Shown here piece after piece: positions 14,990 through 24,322 of a stretch of DNA of 37,106 nt (position 1 is the first letter of the stretch; every line of letters begins with the position of its first letter). Source of the DNA: Firmicutes bacterium UBA5766 (GTDB lineage: Bacteria > Bacillota > Desulfotomaculia > Desulfotomaculales > Nap2-2B); the NCBI GenBank assembly GCA_002418775.1, contig DIEU01000021.1, forward strand, positions 1 through 37,106, written 5' to 3'. The notes under the pieces were generated by a model that had not been told where the DNA came from, made no database searches, and saw nothing but the letters and a program-made list of their open reading frames with translations. Position numbers and translations under genes: made by a program.

Positions 14990-15730
14990 CTATTTATACT
15001 TGATTACAGGGCAATCCGCTGATGTAAGGTCTATATATTCTATTTCCCTATCTTCAAGCTTGTCCAGAACTTGTCCGAGAACATCCCCCTTGCGGGCAAT
15101 GTTACCGGGAAAACCCATCCGGCATCGAATTCCGGTAAGTGTGTAAATGGTTATTTTCTTATTATTATCAACATTTATTTCCGATAAGGCGCTGCTTAAC
15201 CCCTGTGGGAGGTTTTTGACAACATCCAGGGCAGTTGTCAGAAACTGGTTCTGAATAGCCTGTCCTTCCGACGGAATGCTTACACTAAAACCCGTTATTA
15301 CCGGGAGATCCCCCTCACTAACTTTGCCTTTTCTGCAATACACACCTTCTTCATCAATCATAATGACACTTTGGGGGGTAAACAGAAAAGCCACCGGTTC
15401 GCGTTCCACTACAGAAATGAGCACACCCGATGGCAACTCGCGTTTTACTTCGGCTTCCCGTATCATAGGAAGTTTTTTTATTCTTGAAGATGCGGCAGTC
15501 AGGTTCACTTTAAAAATATTTTTATGCAAGTCAATATCCGCCAGGAAGTTTATCTTTTCGGTGGTATAAAATTTGTTTCCCTTCACTTCTACTTTTTGTA
15601 TTTCAAAAAAAGTAGAACCAATAAGTATGTAAATTACTAGAAGTAAAAGTAAGATAAAAAAAATACTGCCGCCAAGGTTGGGCTTGACAGATTTTTTAAC
15701 CTCCGCCCGATAGGTGACCAAAAAGCCCAC
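14990..15730 (-). CDS. ftsQ: Cell division protein FtsQ/DivIB
   Basis: A bitopic division protein of about 246 residues. A basic cytoplasmic tail is followed by a membrane helix at about residues 22-43, then a POTRA domain (EIQKVEVKGNKFYTTEKI) and the beta domain with EREPVAFLFT and DLTSADCPVIKYK at the end. It links FtsL and the septal PBP to the division machinery. The start is uncertain: GTG at 15730 touches the best binding site (GGGAAG), while TTG at 15721 is eight bases from it and may be the true start. It lies 88 bases after murA; that gap is AT-rich with a TATAAT (minus strand) but no good -35. Confidence 0.9.
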   Translation of the reverse strand: MGFLVTYRAEVKKSVKPNLGGSIFFILLLLLVIYILIGSTFFEIQKVEVKGNKFYTTEKINFLADIDLHKNIFKVNLTAASSRIKKLPMIREAEVKRELPSGVLISVVEREPVAFLFTPQSVIMIDEEGVYCRKGKVSEGDLPVITGFSVSIPSEGQAIQNQFLTTALDVVKNLPQGLSSALSEINVDNNKKITIYTLTGIRCRMGFPGNIARKGDVLGQVLDKLEDREIEYIDLTSADCPVIKYK

Positions 15731-15818
15731 TTCCCAGATGCTATAAGTATTATAATCTTTAATGATAATTATTTTATAAAATAGCTTTTTTTATTATATA
15801 TCCATAGCTAAAAATGGG

Positions 15819-17072
15819 CTAGCTTTTAATACGTATAATCCGGGCGCCCAAACTGTTCAACTTTTGCTCAAGACGTTCATACCCGCGATCGATGTGTTCA
15901 ACTCCCTCTATAACTGATCCGTTGTCCGCAGCCATTGCCGCTAAAACAAGGGCGGCCCCTGCACGTAAATCGGTCACTTCCACCGGCGCGCCGCTTAGTT
16001 TCTGGACCCCCTTAACAATCGCTGTCTGTCCTTCCACCCTTATGTCGGCGCCCATTCTTCTTAATTCACTGACGTGCTTATACCTGTGCTCAAAAACAGT
16101 CTCCGTGATAACACTGGTGTTATCAGCCAGTGTAAGCAGGGCCATCATCTGGGGCTGCAGGTCGGTTGAGAAACCGGGATAGGACATTGTTTTTACATCT
16201 ACCGATTTTATTCTTCCGTTGCCGGTAACTCTTATGCTGTCATCCCCTTCTTCAACTTTCACACCGGCTTCTTTCAATTTGGCGGTCAAAGCTTCCAAAT
16301 GCTCAGGAATGATGTTCTCCAGGACGACTTCCCCGCCTGTTATGGCGGCTGCAATCATAAATGTGCCGGCTTCTATGCGATCGGGAAGTATTTGATATTC
16401 ACCGGAATGAAGTTCATTAACTCCTTCAATTTTGATCGTGCCGGTTCCGGCGCCTTTTATTTTTGCCCCAAGAAAATTAAGGAAGTTTTGCAGGTCCACA
16501 ATTTCGGGCTCACGTGCGGCATTCCTGATAATAGTATTTCCTGTTGCCAAAACAGCAGCCATAATAATATTTTCCGTAGCCCCCACACTGGGAAAATCAA
16601 GGTGTACTTCAGCGCCGGTCAACCGGTCAGCCGAAGCGGTTATAAAACCATACTTTTCACTCACTTCCGCCCCCAATGCGCACAAACCTTTCAGGTGCAG
16701 GTCCATCGGACGTGAACCAATATCGCATCCTCCAGGCCGGGAAATTTTTGCCTTATGGAAGCGTCCTACCAATGCCCCCAACACAAGATTGGATGCGCGC
16801 ATCCGCCTTGTCAGCTCTTCTTCAACTTCCATTAAATTGACGCTTCTAGCATCGACAGTTACAGTTGTCCCATTCCTTTGAACCGCTGCCCCAAGTGAAG
16901 TTAAAACGTTGCAGATTGTAGCTACGTCCTGTAGACTAGGCGTGTCCTTAATAATACACTGGCCATTGCATAAAAGACTTGCCGCCAAAATTGGAAGGGC
17001 TGCATTTTTGCTGCCGCTGACTTTTACTGACCCCCTTAAGCTTTTTCCGCCGGAGATTACAAACCTTTCCAC
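15819..17072 (-). CDS. murA: UDP-N-acetylglucosamine 1-carboxyvinyltransferase MurA
   Basis: A 417-residue cytoplasmic enzyme for the first committed step of peptidoglycan synthesis, transferring enolpyruvate from phosphoenolpyruvate to UDP-GlcNAc. Substrate-binding GSKNAALP is at residues 20-27. The catalytic cysteine lies in RPGGCDIGSRP at residue 116; because it is Cys and not Asp, fosfomycin sensitivity is expected. YPGFSTDLQPQMMAL and RGYERLEQKL complete the family picture. The ATG at 17072 lies inside the end of murB, a 16-base overlap that indicates coupling. Confidence 0.96.
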   Translation of the reverse strand: MERFVISGGKSLRGSVKVSGSKNAALPILAASLLCNGQCIIKDTPSLQDVATICNVLTSLGAAVQRNGTTVTVDARSVNLMEVEEELTRRMRASNLVLGALVGRFHKAKISRPGGCDIGSRPMDLHLKGLCALGAEVSEKYGFITASADRLTGAEVHLDFPSVGATENIIMAAVLATGNTIIRNAAREPEIVDLQNFLNFLGAKIKGAGTGTIKIEGVNELHSGEYQILPDRIEAGTFMIAAAITGGEVVLENIIPEHLEALTAKLKEAGVKVEEGDDSIRVTGNGRIKSVDVKTMSYPGFSTDLQPQMMALLTLADNTSVITETVFEHRYKHVSELRRMGADIRVEGQTAIVKGVQKLSGAPVEVTDLRAGAALVLAAMAADNGSVIEGVEHIDRGYERLEQKLNSLGARIIRIKS

Positions 17073-18001
17073 ATTATGTCACCCCCCACATGGTCCTCGC
17101 CTAAAATCTTCACCTCAAGAGTCAGTTCTATCGCAAAACGTTGAATAACCAGTTCCTTAACTTTTTCGATTAAATCCAGAACCTCTCGTGCGGTAGCCTT
17201 ACCAAGGTTAACGATGAAATTGGAATGTACTGTGGAAACGATTGCGTCCCCGATACGCAATCCCTTTCCGCCCGCTTGCTCGATAAGAAAACCTGCGGAA
17301 CTGCCCGGCGGGTTCTTGAAAACGCTGCCTGCGGACGCAGAAGTGGCCGGTTGAGTATTTTTACGCTTTTCCAGTATTTCTTCGATTCTCTTTTGAATAT
17401 CCTTCTTTTCTCCACTTACGCCAAGACAGCAGGCTTCAAGAACGATCAGGGAGGCGCCCTGCAAATTGCTCATCCGGTAGCCGAAACCCAGCTCCTCAGA
17501 AGTTCTCATGATTGTCTCGCCGGACAGATCTATAAGTAATGCATATTCCAGCACATCGCAGATAGCAGCGCCGTTGACTCCAGCGTTCATTACAACCGCC
17601 CCGCCCACTGTCCCCGGAATACCGGCTAAAAATTCAAATCCGCCAATGCCTTTGCTTAACGCCACATTTACAAGGCGAACTAGTTTTGTACCGCCTCCGG
17701 CTGTTATTTTATTGTTTTCTGCTGTAACTTTTGAAAACCTGGCGCCAATTTTAAGAACGACTCCGCGAATGCCTCCGTCACGGACCAAAATATTCGAACC
17801 ATTACCGATCACTGTCAGAGGAAGGTTATGCTTTCGAACCAGATCTAACGTCAGGCGTAAGTTCTCCATATTGACAGGTTCAACCAGAACGTCTGCAGGA
17901 CCGCCTATTCTCCAGGTAGTATGAAATTTCATCGGCTCGTTAAGCCGCGCCTGACCCGGCAGCGAATCATGAATGAACTGGTAAATTGGCTGACCATCCA
18001 C
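17057..18001 (-). CDS. murB: UDP-N-acetylenolpyruvoylglucosamine reductase MurB
   Basis: A 314-residue FAD enzyme that reduces the MurA product to UDP-MurNAc with NADPH. FAD-binding landmarks are TTWRIGGPADVLVEP, VIGNGSNILVRDGGIRG and FEFLAGIPGTVGGAVVMNAG. The catalytic segment SAGSVFKNPPGSSAGFLIEQAG has the serine and the type II MurB (Firmicutes) arrangement, followed by HSNFIVN. The start is GTG at 18001, with AAGGGGA at a good distance. It begins four bases after the murC stop and overlaps murA at its end. Confidence 0.96.
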   Translation of the reverse strand: MDGQPIYQFIHDSLPGQARLNEPMKFHTTWRIGGPADVLVEPVNMENLRLTLDLVRKHNLPLTVIGNGSNILVRDGGIRGVVLKIGARFSKVTAENNKITAGGGTKLVRLVNVALSKGIGGFEFLAGIPGTVGGAVVMNAGVNGAAICDVLEYALLIDLSGETIMRTSEELGFGYRMSNLQGASLIVLEACCLGVSGEKKDIQKRIEEILEKRKNTQPATSASAGSVFKNPPGSSAGFLIEQAGGKGLRIGDAIVSTVHSNFIVNLGKATAREVLDLIEKVKELVIQRFAIELTLEVKILGEDHVGGDIMWKGL

Positions 18002-18005
18002 TGCT

Positions 18006-19382
18006 CTAATTCCCCTTTAATCTATTTGCAAGTTCAATCCCGGCGTTATAGATGTCCCCGGCCCCCAGAGTCATTACCAAATCACCCGGCCGGACAATAT
18101 CCAGAAGATAGTTCACAACGTCCGCCAGAGCGGGACAGTAAATTACCTGCTTCCCCATATTTTTTTCAACGGCTTCGATAATTAAGCCGGCTGTAACACC
18201 GGGAAGTTTTTTTTCCCCGGCGCCGTATATATCACTTATCAAAACAAGATCAGCATCTCCAAATACTTTCCCAAACCGCTCTTTTAGAAGGGCGGTCCTC
18301 GTATAACGGTGAGGCTGGAACACTGCAATCAGCCGCTGCTTGTGAACCTGCCGCGCGGCCTTTAATGTTGCGGCGATTTCGGTCGGATGATGGGCATAAT
18401 CGTCAATTATTTTAACGCCCTTTGCCTCGCCAATTAATTCAAAACGCCTGCCTACACCTCCGAAGGAACGCAATGCTTTTGAAATCCCCTCAAAATCCAG
18501 GCCCAGCCAACGGCATAACGCAACAACAGCAAGGGCGTTGGAAAGGTTGTGTTTCCCGGGCACAGAAAGTTCCAGCCTTCCTATATATTCCTCATGAAAG
18601 TATACTGCGCCGCCGGAACCTTGCCCATTTAAAGAAATGTCCCGCAAGGTATAATCGGCTTTACCGTTAAAGCCATAGGTAACCAAAGGAACCTCCAGGC
18701 TTCCGATTATTTCAGATACATACGGGTCATCAAGGCAGATAACGGCGATTCCCTGTTCAGGAATCTTGTTCAGGAACATGCTGAAAGCAGCCTTCATGCT
18801 GTCTATGGAGCCATAGTAATTCAAGTGATCGTCCTCGATATTGGTAACAATAACAGCCAGCGGATCAAGTTTTAAAAACGAACCGTCACTTTCGTCGCTC
18901 TCGGCTACCAGGTATTCACCCAAACCCAGTTTGGCGTTGGCGCTCAGATCGTTTAATTCTCCTCCAACAACTATCGTCGGATCCAGGTTGTTTTTTTCCA
19001 GGGTTACTGCCAGCATTGAGCTTGTAGTAGTTTTTCCGTGAGCTCCGGCAACCGCAAGGCCTTTTTGCCCGCGCATAAGCCAGGCAAGCAGATCCGCCCG
19101 GTGGATTACCGGCACACCAGTTTTATTTGCTTCAAGCAATTCCGGATTATCCTCACTAATTGCGGAAGAGACAACAACCAGTCCGGTGTCTTTAATGTTC
19201 TCTTTATGGTGGCCGATGTAGCATGTTCCGCCCAATGCTAAGAGCCTTTGTGTAACTGCGGTACTGGCAAGATCCGAGCCGGTTACCCGGTATCCCAGTT
19301 CAAGCAGGATTTTAGCCAACCCGCTCATACCAGCGCCACCAATACCTATGAAATGTACACGTCTTGGCAAAACTTCTTGCAA
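18006..19382 (-). CDS. murC: UDP-N-acetylmuramate-L-alanine ligase MurC
   Basis: A 458-residue ATP-dependent ligase that adds the first stem amino acid, L-Ala. An N-terminal Rossmann part begins VHFIGIGGAGMSGLAKILLELG. The P-loop is GAHGKTTTSSM at about residues 113-123, followed by ESDESDGSF and NIEDDHLNYYG in the central domain, and DDYAHHPTEI in the C-terminal part. The start is TTG at 19382, with AAGGAG upstream. A 109-base gap separates it from murG; it holds an imperfect hairpin, ACACCTTT (19412-19419) with AAAGGTGT (19439-19446), of unknown meaning. Confidence 0.96.
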   Translation of the reverse strand: MQEVLPRRVHFIGIGGAGMSGLAKILLELGYRVTGSDLASTAVTQRLLALGGTCYIGHHKENIKDTGLVVVSSAISEDNPELLEANKTGVPVIHRADLLAWLMRGQKGLAVAGAHGKTTTSSMLAVTLEKNNLDPTIVVGGELNDLSANAKLGLGEYLVAESDESDGSFLKLDPLAVIVTNIEDDHLNYYGSIDSMKAAFSMFLNKIPEQGIAVICLDDPYVSEIIGSLEVPLVTYGFNGKADYTLRDISLNGQGSGGAVYFHEEYIGRLELSVPGKHNLSNALAVVALCRWLGLDFEGISKALRSFGGVGRRFELIGEAKGVKIIDDYAHHPTEIAATLKAARQVHKQRLIAVFQPHRYTRTALLKERFGKVFGDADLVLISDIYGAGEKKLPGVTAGLIIEAVEKNMGKQVIYCPALADVVNYLLDIVRPGDLVMTLGAGDIYNAGIELANRLKGN

Positions 19383-19491
19383 CGGCTATCAACTCCTTCA
19401 TCTAGACCAAGACACCTTTATTTTATGCCATTTTGTAAAAAGGTGTTCTATTGTACCTGCCCCGGGCATGTCCAATTAAAATGGTTGGGGC

Positions 19492-20595
19492 TTAAATAAT
19501 AGAAGCTATGCATTCCAATATTTTTTCAAGCGCCTCAGGGTGGCCGAGTCTTTTGCTGGCCAATGACATTTTCTCTAACTGTATGGGATCGGCAAGCAAA
19601 CTATCGATCTGTTCCGCCAATATTTTACCTGTCAGATAGCTGTCCTTGATCACTACCGCAGCGCCGGACTTCTTTAAAGAAACGGCGTTTAATTCCTGAT
19701 GGTTGCCGCTGGCGTACGGGTAAGGAATTAAAACCGCCGGTTTCCCAACTGCTGTGATCTCGGCAAGCGTTGCCGCCCCAGCCCTGCAAACAACCAGATC
19801 AGCCGCAGCCAGCGCAAGGCTCATCTCATGAAGGTAGGGTTTAACAGTATTATTACCATAATCCGGATCGATAAAACACTGCTTTAAGCCAATTATGAAA
19901 TCGTCATACTGGGCAGGCCCGGTAATATGCAAGAAATGCAAACCAGCCCTATTCCTGAAATATTTAATCACTTCAGGCATTGCTTTATTAATGCTTCTCG
20001 CACCCTGACTGCCTCCGAAAGACAGGACCAGGGCGCCGTTTTCAGGTAAATTTAACCTCCGGCGCGCTTTAAGTTTTTCACTATCACTGAATTCAGCGCG
20101 CACAGGCAAGCCGGTCAGGATGACTCTTGCATGTTTCGGAAGACGGCCGGCTGTTTCCGGAAACGTTATTGCAACTGTTTTTACAACATAGGACAGAAGA
20201 CGGTTGGTTATTCCGGGTAAAGCGTTCTGTTCATGAATTAAGGCAGGTATGCCGCATATGGCCGCAGCCAAAACAACAGGACCGCAAACGTAGCCTCCGG
20301 TACCGATAACAACCTTGGGCTTAAAATCGGCTAAAACACGCAGCGCTTTGGCGAAACCAAGCGACGCCCGCCAGACAGTAAAAACGTTATCCAGTGTCAG
20401 CCGGCGTTTAAAACCGGTTAACCGGATAGGCTCAAAGCTTAATCCGGCTTTTGGAGCCAGATCCGCTTCCAAACCCTTAGCGCTGCCTATATATAATATT
20501 TCCGCTCCGGGATATTTTTCTTTAAGCCCACCGGCAATAGCCAGCGCGGGATAAACATGCCCCCCTGTGCCGCCTCCTGTTATAATAAAACGCAT
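19492..20595 (-). CDS. murG: UDP-GlcNAc:lipid I N-acetylglucosaminyltransferase MurG
   Basis: A 367-residue peripheral membrane GT28 glycosyltransferase that makes lipid II from lipid I at the inner face of the membrane. The N-terminal acceptor-binding loop is GGGTGGHVYPALAIA (residues 7-21); the second glycine loop is VIGTGGYVCGP; HEQNALPGITNRLL and SFGGSQGARSIN follow, and the donor-binding CRAGAATLAEI motif lies in the C-terminal half. The ATG is preceded by AGTAGGGATGG. It is separated from ftsW by 207 bases occupied by a hairpin repeat element, an unusually long gap for this otherwise tight cluster. Confidence 0.96.
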   Translation of the reverse strand: MRFIITGGGTGGHVYPALAIAGGLKEKYPGAEILYIGSAKGLEADLAPKAGLSFEPIRLTGFKRRLTLDNVFTVWRASLGFAKALRVLADFKPKVVIGTGGYVCGPVVLAAAICGIPALIHEQNALPGITNRLLSYVVKTVAITFPETAGRLPKHARVILTGLPVRAEFSDSEKLKARRRLNLPENGALVLSFGGSQGARSINKAMPEVIKYFRNRAGLHFLHITGPAQYDDFIIGLKQCFIDPDYGNNTVKPYLHEMSLALAAADLVVCRAGAATLAEITAVGKPAVLIPYPYASGNHQELNAVSLKKSGAAVVIKDSYLTGKILAEQIDSLLADPIQLEKMSLASKRLGHPEALEKILECIASII

Positions 20596-20635
20596 CTGCC
20601 ATCCCTACTTTTACCGTAAACAATCAAAATTAATC

Positions 20636-20794
20636 AACTATTACTACAGCGAAATATTGCTTATTTCGTTATGCGCGCTACGCCACGGGGACGGTTCCAT
20701 CGCTTTCCCTCCGGTCCTTCGCTTCGCTCCGGAAGCGCTCGAACCGTCCCCATGGCTCCGCTAACTTTTAGTTTTCGCTGTAGTGCTATTGGTC
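20636..20794. repeat. MITE/REP-like hairpin element between ftsW and murG
   Basis: The ends are inverted: ACTACAGCGAAA (20643-20654) and TTTCGCTGTAGT (20773-20784), 12 of 12. Inside, a second pair matches at 14 of 15: CCACGGGGACGGTTC (20683-20697) and GAACCGTCCCCATGG (20741-20755), and a third, CGCTTTCC with GGAAGCG, nears the centre. The whole could fold into one long GC-rich hairpin in the ftsW-murG transcript. The left end recurs at 10031. No protein is encoded. Confidence 0.85.
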
Positions 20795-20802
20795 AAGTTT
20801 CT

Positions 20803-21909
20803 TCACTTGTAAACACTGAAACGGGATATATTCAGCAGGATTCCCATCGAAGCAAGTGAAAAAACCAGTGAACTGCCCCCAAAGCTTATAAAAGGCAGGG
20901 TTATACCGGTAATCGGCAAGGAACTGGTGACAACCCCGATATTGATTATAACCTGTAGGGCAATACCGGAAATGATGCCCGTAGCCAACAATGCGCCGAA
21001 GGAGTCCGGAGCCGTTACGGCGGCCCTGAAACCTCGCCAGATAAGAATGATGAATAAAAGGATGACTATACCCGCTCCAATAAACCCAAGCTCCTCACCG
21101 ATAATTGCAAAGATAAAATCCGTATGCCTCTCGGGAACCCAGAGGTATTTGGCGTGGCCTCTGCCCAACCCGGTACCCAAAAGGCCTCCCGAACCGAGTG
21201 ACATAAGTGAATTTAAAATATGCCAGCCCGTTCCCTGCGGATCTTTTTCAGGATCTAAAAATGCCAAAAAACGTTTCAGGCGGTAAGGTTCCTTCCAAAT
21301 GGCGCCTCCCAGCGCCGCTGCTCCAATAAGCCCTATACCAGCCATGTCTCTCATTCTCGCGCCGGCGGCAAAAAGCATAATAACTATTGCGCCGGCAACA
21401 ATTACCGCGGTGCCAAGATCAGGTTCCAAAAGAATCAAGACGGCTGACAAAGCCGCCAGAAGCAAAAAGGGCAGGATTCCAATAAAGGAATTTTTAACTC
21501 TTTCAAGCTGCCTGGATAAACCGTAAGCAGTAAAAACCACCAGGCAGAGCTTGACAAACTCCGCCGGCTGAAAGCTGAGCGGGCCCAGGTTCAACCATCT
21601 TTGAGCCCCTTGTCTGACGACGCCGACATGAGGAATCAGCACAACCACCAGTAGAGCAATGCCTGCGACAAGCATCAGGTTCGCCCATCTTTTTAAGCGC
21701 CAGTAGTCGTAGTTCATCAAAACAAACATGCCCGCAAGGCCGATTAATGCCCAAATGAGCTGCTTCCTAAAAAAGTAAAAGGTATCGTTAAACGGAGGAA
21801 GTGTCGCATACCACAGACTCGAGCTGAAAACCATTATAATGCCAAGGCTGAGCAGAATCAGCAGAACTAAAAGAAGAATAAAATCAGGTGAGCTTTTGGT
21901 CCTCGTCAT
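20803..21909 (-). CDS. ftsW: SEDS family peptidoglycan polymerase FtsW/SpoVE
   Basis: A 368-residue polytopic protein with about ten hydrophobic helices, the glycan polymerase that works with a class B PBP. Landmarks are MVFSSSLWYA, FYFFRKQLIW, LNLGPLSFQPAEFVKLCLV, VPERHTDFIFAIIGEELGFIGA and LPITGITLPFISFGGSSL near the C-terminus. In spore formers the dcw copy may be the vegetative FtsW or the sporulation SpoVE; the sequence does not decide. AAGGAGG precedes the ATG. The first 26 bases overlap the end of murD. Confidence 0.94.
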   Translation of the reverse strand: MTRTKSSPDFILLLVLLILLSLGIIMVFSSSLWYATLPPFNDTFYFFRKQLIWALIGLAGMFVLMNYDYWRLKRWANLMLVAGIALLVVVLIPHVGVVRQGAQRWLNLGPLSFQPAEFVKLCLVVFTAYGLSRQLERVKNSFIGILPFLLLAALSAVLILLEPDLGTAVIVAGAIVIMLFAAGARMRDMAGIGLIGAAALGGAIWKEPYRLKRFLAFLDPEKDPQGTGWHILNSLMSLGSGGLLGTGLGRGHAKYLWVPERHTDFIFAIIGEELGFIGAGIVILLFIILIWRGFRAAVTAPDSFGALLATGIISGIALQVIINIGVVTSSLPITGITLPFISFGGSSLVFSLASMGILLNISRFSVYK

Positions 21910-23275
21910 TCCGGCGCGCCTCCTTTAACCCCATTACAGCCTGCTTGAACAAGTCGCCCCGTTCCTCGTAATTTTTAAACATATCCCAACTGGCGCAAGC
22001 AGGAGACAGTAAAACAACATCTCCCCGGCGGGCTATCCGGCTGGCTGTCCCTATCGCCTCCGGAAGAGTACCGGCAAGATATACTTCCGGCCCTCCCCGA
22101 TTCTCCACCGCCTCTTTAATATCACCGGCGCTTTCTCCAATCAAAACTACTGCCTTAGCCTTTTCCCTGATCAAGACGGACAGTTCGTTAAAGCTGTTGC
22201 CTTTATTTCTTCCGCCGGCAATCAGTACGATTGGCCTGCTGTAGGATTGGAGCGCTTTTATAGTCGCATCAGGGTTTGTGCCTTTGGAATCATTGATATA
22301 GGATATACCGTCAATTTCCGCTACAAACTCCAGCCTGTGGGCTACTCCTTTAAAATCGCTCAGGACCCGGGCCAGTACATCAACGCCTGCCCCGCGTACC
22401 CAGCAGCAGGCGGCGGCTGCCATCGCGTTCTCCAAATTATGCGGACCGGGAATGCCCAACTCACTGACCGGCAAGACCGGGTGGGATTTTTCAGCCCACC
22501 GGATGACGATCCAATTATCCTGGACAAATACCCCCCTTGTTAACTTATGAAGCCGGCTGAAAAATATTACTGACCCGGGACATATGGAGGCAAGATTCTT
22601 TGTCAGCGGGTCATCAAAGTTTAAAACAGTATAATCTTGTTTGGTTTGTTTGCCAAAAATTTTTGCTTTGGCCGCAGTATAGCCTTCCATGTCGACATGG
22701 CGGTCAAAATGATCTGGCGTAATATTTAAAACAGCCCCCACCTGAGGTCTAAAGGAAGCTGTTGTCTCCAGTTGAAAACTGCTCACCTCAGCTACAACAA
22801 TATCACCGGCGGAATATTTCTCAACTTCACCAATCAGGGGGAACCCTATATTGCCCGCAACGAGGGTGCGGTATCCCGCAGCTTTGAAGATTTCCCCTGT
22901 TAAAGTAGTCGTTGTCGTTTTTCCGTTTGTGCCTGTAATTGCAATTATTGGTGAACCGGCGAATTGATAGGCCAGCTCCAGTTCACCAATCACCGGTATT
23001 CCGAACTCTTTTGCCTTAACGATGGGTAAAATCTTCAGAGGGACACCCGGACTTGGCACAATCATCCCATAGCTCCCCGGATCGATAGACGGATAAGACC
23101 CAAGCGTCAATTTAATCCCCTCGTTAAGAGAAGCTTCCAGGCCTGCTTCGAATTCCCGGCGGCTTTTTATATCCGTGAGCTCAACTTGCGCTCCTTTTTG
23201 GGACAGAAAATTGCTCGCCGCTATCCCGCTTCTGCCGGCTCCGATAACGAGTATTTTTTGACCTTTTAATCGCAA
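21884..23275 (-). CDS. murD: UDP-MurNAc-L-alanine:D-glutamate ligase MurD
   Basis: A ligase of about 463 residues that adds D-Glu to the stem. The N-terminal fold begins LRLKGQKILVIGAGRSGIAA. The P-loop is AITGTNGKTTTTT, with NITPDHFDRH and YINDSKGTNPDATIKAL further along. I chose TTG at 23275, preceded by AGGGAAGG at eight bases; a longer frame begins with TTG at 23299 but would place the binding site inside the gene. It starts 24 bases after mraY and overlaps ftsW at its end. Confidence 0.95.
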   Translation of the reverse strand: MRLKGQKILVIGAGRSGIAASNFLSQKGAQVELTDIKSRREFEAGLEASLNEGIKLTLGSYPSIDPGSYGMIVPSPGVPLKILPIVKAKEFGIPVIGELELAYQFAGSPIIAITGTNGKTTTTTLTGEIFKAAGYRTLVAGNIGFPLIGEVEKYSAGDIVVAEVSSFQLETTASFRPQVGAVLNITPDHFDRHVDMEGYTAAKAKIFGKQTKQDYTVLNFDDPLTKNLASICPGSVIFFSRLHKLTRGVFVQDNWIVIRWAEKSHPVLPVSELGIPGPHNLENAMAAAACCWVRGAGVDVLARVLSDFKGVAHRLEFVAEIDGISYINDSKGTNPDATIKALQSYSRPIVLIAGGRNKGNSFNELSVLIREKAKAVVLIGESAGDIKEAVENRGGPEVYLAGTLPEAIGTASRIARRGDVVLLSPACASWDMFKNYEERGDLFKQAVMGLKEARRNDEDQKLT

Positions 23276-23299
23276 ATAAAAAACCTTCCCTTTTTGCAA

Positions 23300-24298
23300 C
23301 TATCCTATCAGCTTATAAAAGCCCGCCAGGCCGGCTGCAATAAAGACAAGAGCCGCCAGCCAGAAAACCAATACAACTTTTTTCTCACTCCAGTTGCAAA
23401 GTTCAAAATGGTGGTGCAGGGGGCTCATCCGGAAAATCCTTCTGCCGAACAGCTGAAAAGAAATTACCTGTAAAATGACCGACAGTGTTTCCAGTACAAA
23501 AACGCCGCCGATAATCAGCAAGAATAATTCGCTCTTCGTTGTAATGGCTGCCGCACCCAGACAGGCTCCCAGGGCAAGTGAACCGGTATCACCCATAAAA
23601 ACCGAAGCCGGATGCCGGTTAAAAAATAAAAAGCCCAGGCAGCCTCCTGCAACAGCGGCCATGATTACGGCAACCCCGGGATTACCCAAACCCTGTGAAA
23701 TAAACACGTAGGCTAAAGAAACCAGCACAGTCACACCGGCTGCCAGACCGTCCAGACCGTCGGTGAGGTTAACCGCATTGGCTGCGCTAATAATAACAAC
23801 AACACCGATAACATAAAACAGAATAACTCCCGGTTCCCAGCTTAAACCTCCTGTGACAAAAAAGCCTGAAAATGGTATGACAAAAACCGTGCCGCGTCCA
23901 AGCGCCGAAATACTAAGAGCACAGAACAGGACACTGAATAGCGCTTGTCCCAACAGTTTCTCTCTGGCCCTTAAACCCAGCGGCCTTTTTAAATACACTT
24001 TAATAAAATCGTCTAAAAATCCGATCAGACCGAAGGCCAGTGTAATACCTAAAACCATCAATCCCTCAGTGGACCGGCCAGCCAGTAAAAGCCCGGAAAC
24101 CGTTATCCCCGCCAGGAAGATTATCCCCCCCATGGTGGGAGTACCGCTTTTTTGCAGGTGACGGGCCGGACCGTCGCTGCGTACATTCTGGCCGAGCTTC
24201 AACCTGCGCAGCAGGGGGATAACCAGCGGACCAAGCAGAATGGCAACAACTGACGAAATTAAGAATGATTTTAAATTAATAACCCAGCCAGAATCCAT
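23300..24298 (-). CDS. mraY: Phospho-N-acetylmuramoyl-pentapeptide transferase MraY
   Basis: A 332-residue, about ten-helix membrane enzyme that moves phospho-MurNAc-pentapeptide to undecaprenyl phosphate, giving lipid I. Conserved active-site stretches are GTPTMGGIIF, FGLIGFLDDFIKV, ANAVNLTDGLDGLAAG (catalytic aspartates), FMGDTGSLALG and PLHHHFEL. A weak AGGAA precedes the ATG. It sits 24 bases after murF and runs straight into murD, the usual dcw order. Confidence 0.96.
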   Translation of the reverse strand: MDSGWVINLKSFLISSVVAILLGPLVIPLLRRLKLGQNVRSDGPARHLQKSGTPTMGGIIFLAGITVSGLLLAGRSTEGLMVLGITLAFGLIGFLDDFIKVYLKRPLGLRAREKLLGQALFSVLFCALSISALGRGTVFVIPFSGFFVTGGLSWEPGVILFYVIGVVVIISAANAVNLTDGLDGLAAGVTVLVSLAYVFISQGLGNPGVAVIMAAVAGGCLGFLFFNRHPASVFMGDTGSLALGACLGAAAITTKSELFLLIIGGVFVLETLSVILQVISFQLFGRRIFRMSPLHHHFELCNWSEKKVVLVFWLAALVFIAAGLAGFYKLIG

Positions 24299-24322
24299 AG
24301 CCTTATTCCTGAATTAAAATTT

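Noticed and set aside
16299..16881. Long + strand frames within murA
   Set aside because: They are antisense to a well-supported gene and resemble no protein; the same holds for the + strand frames in rng (33756-34892, 32862-33449).
20671..20859. + strand frame in the ftsW-murG gap
   Set aside because: It lies in the palindromic element and its Arg/Pro/Ser-rich translation reflects the GC-rich repeats.
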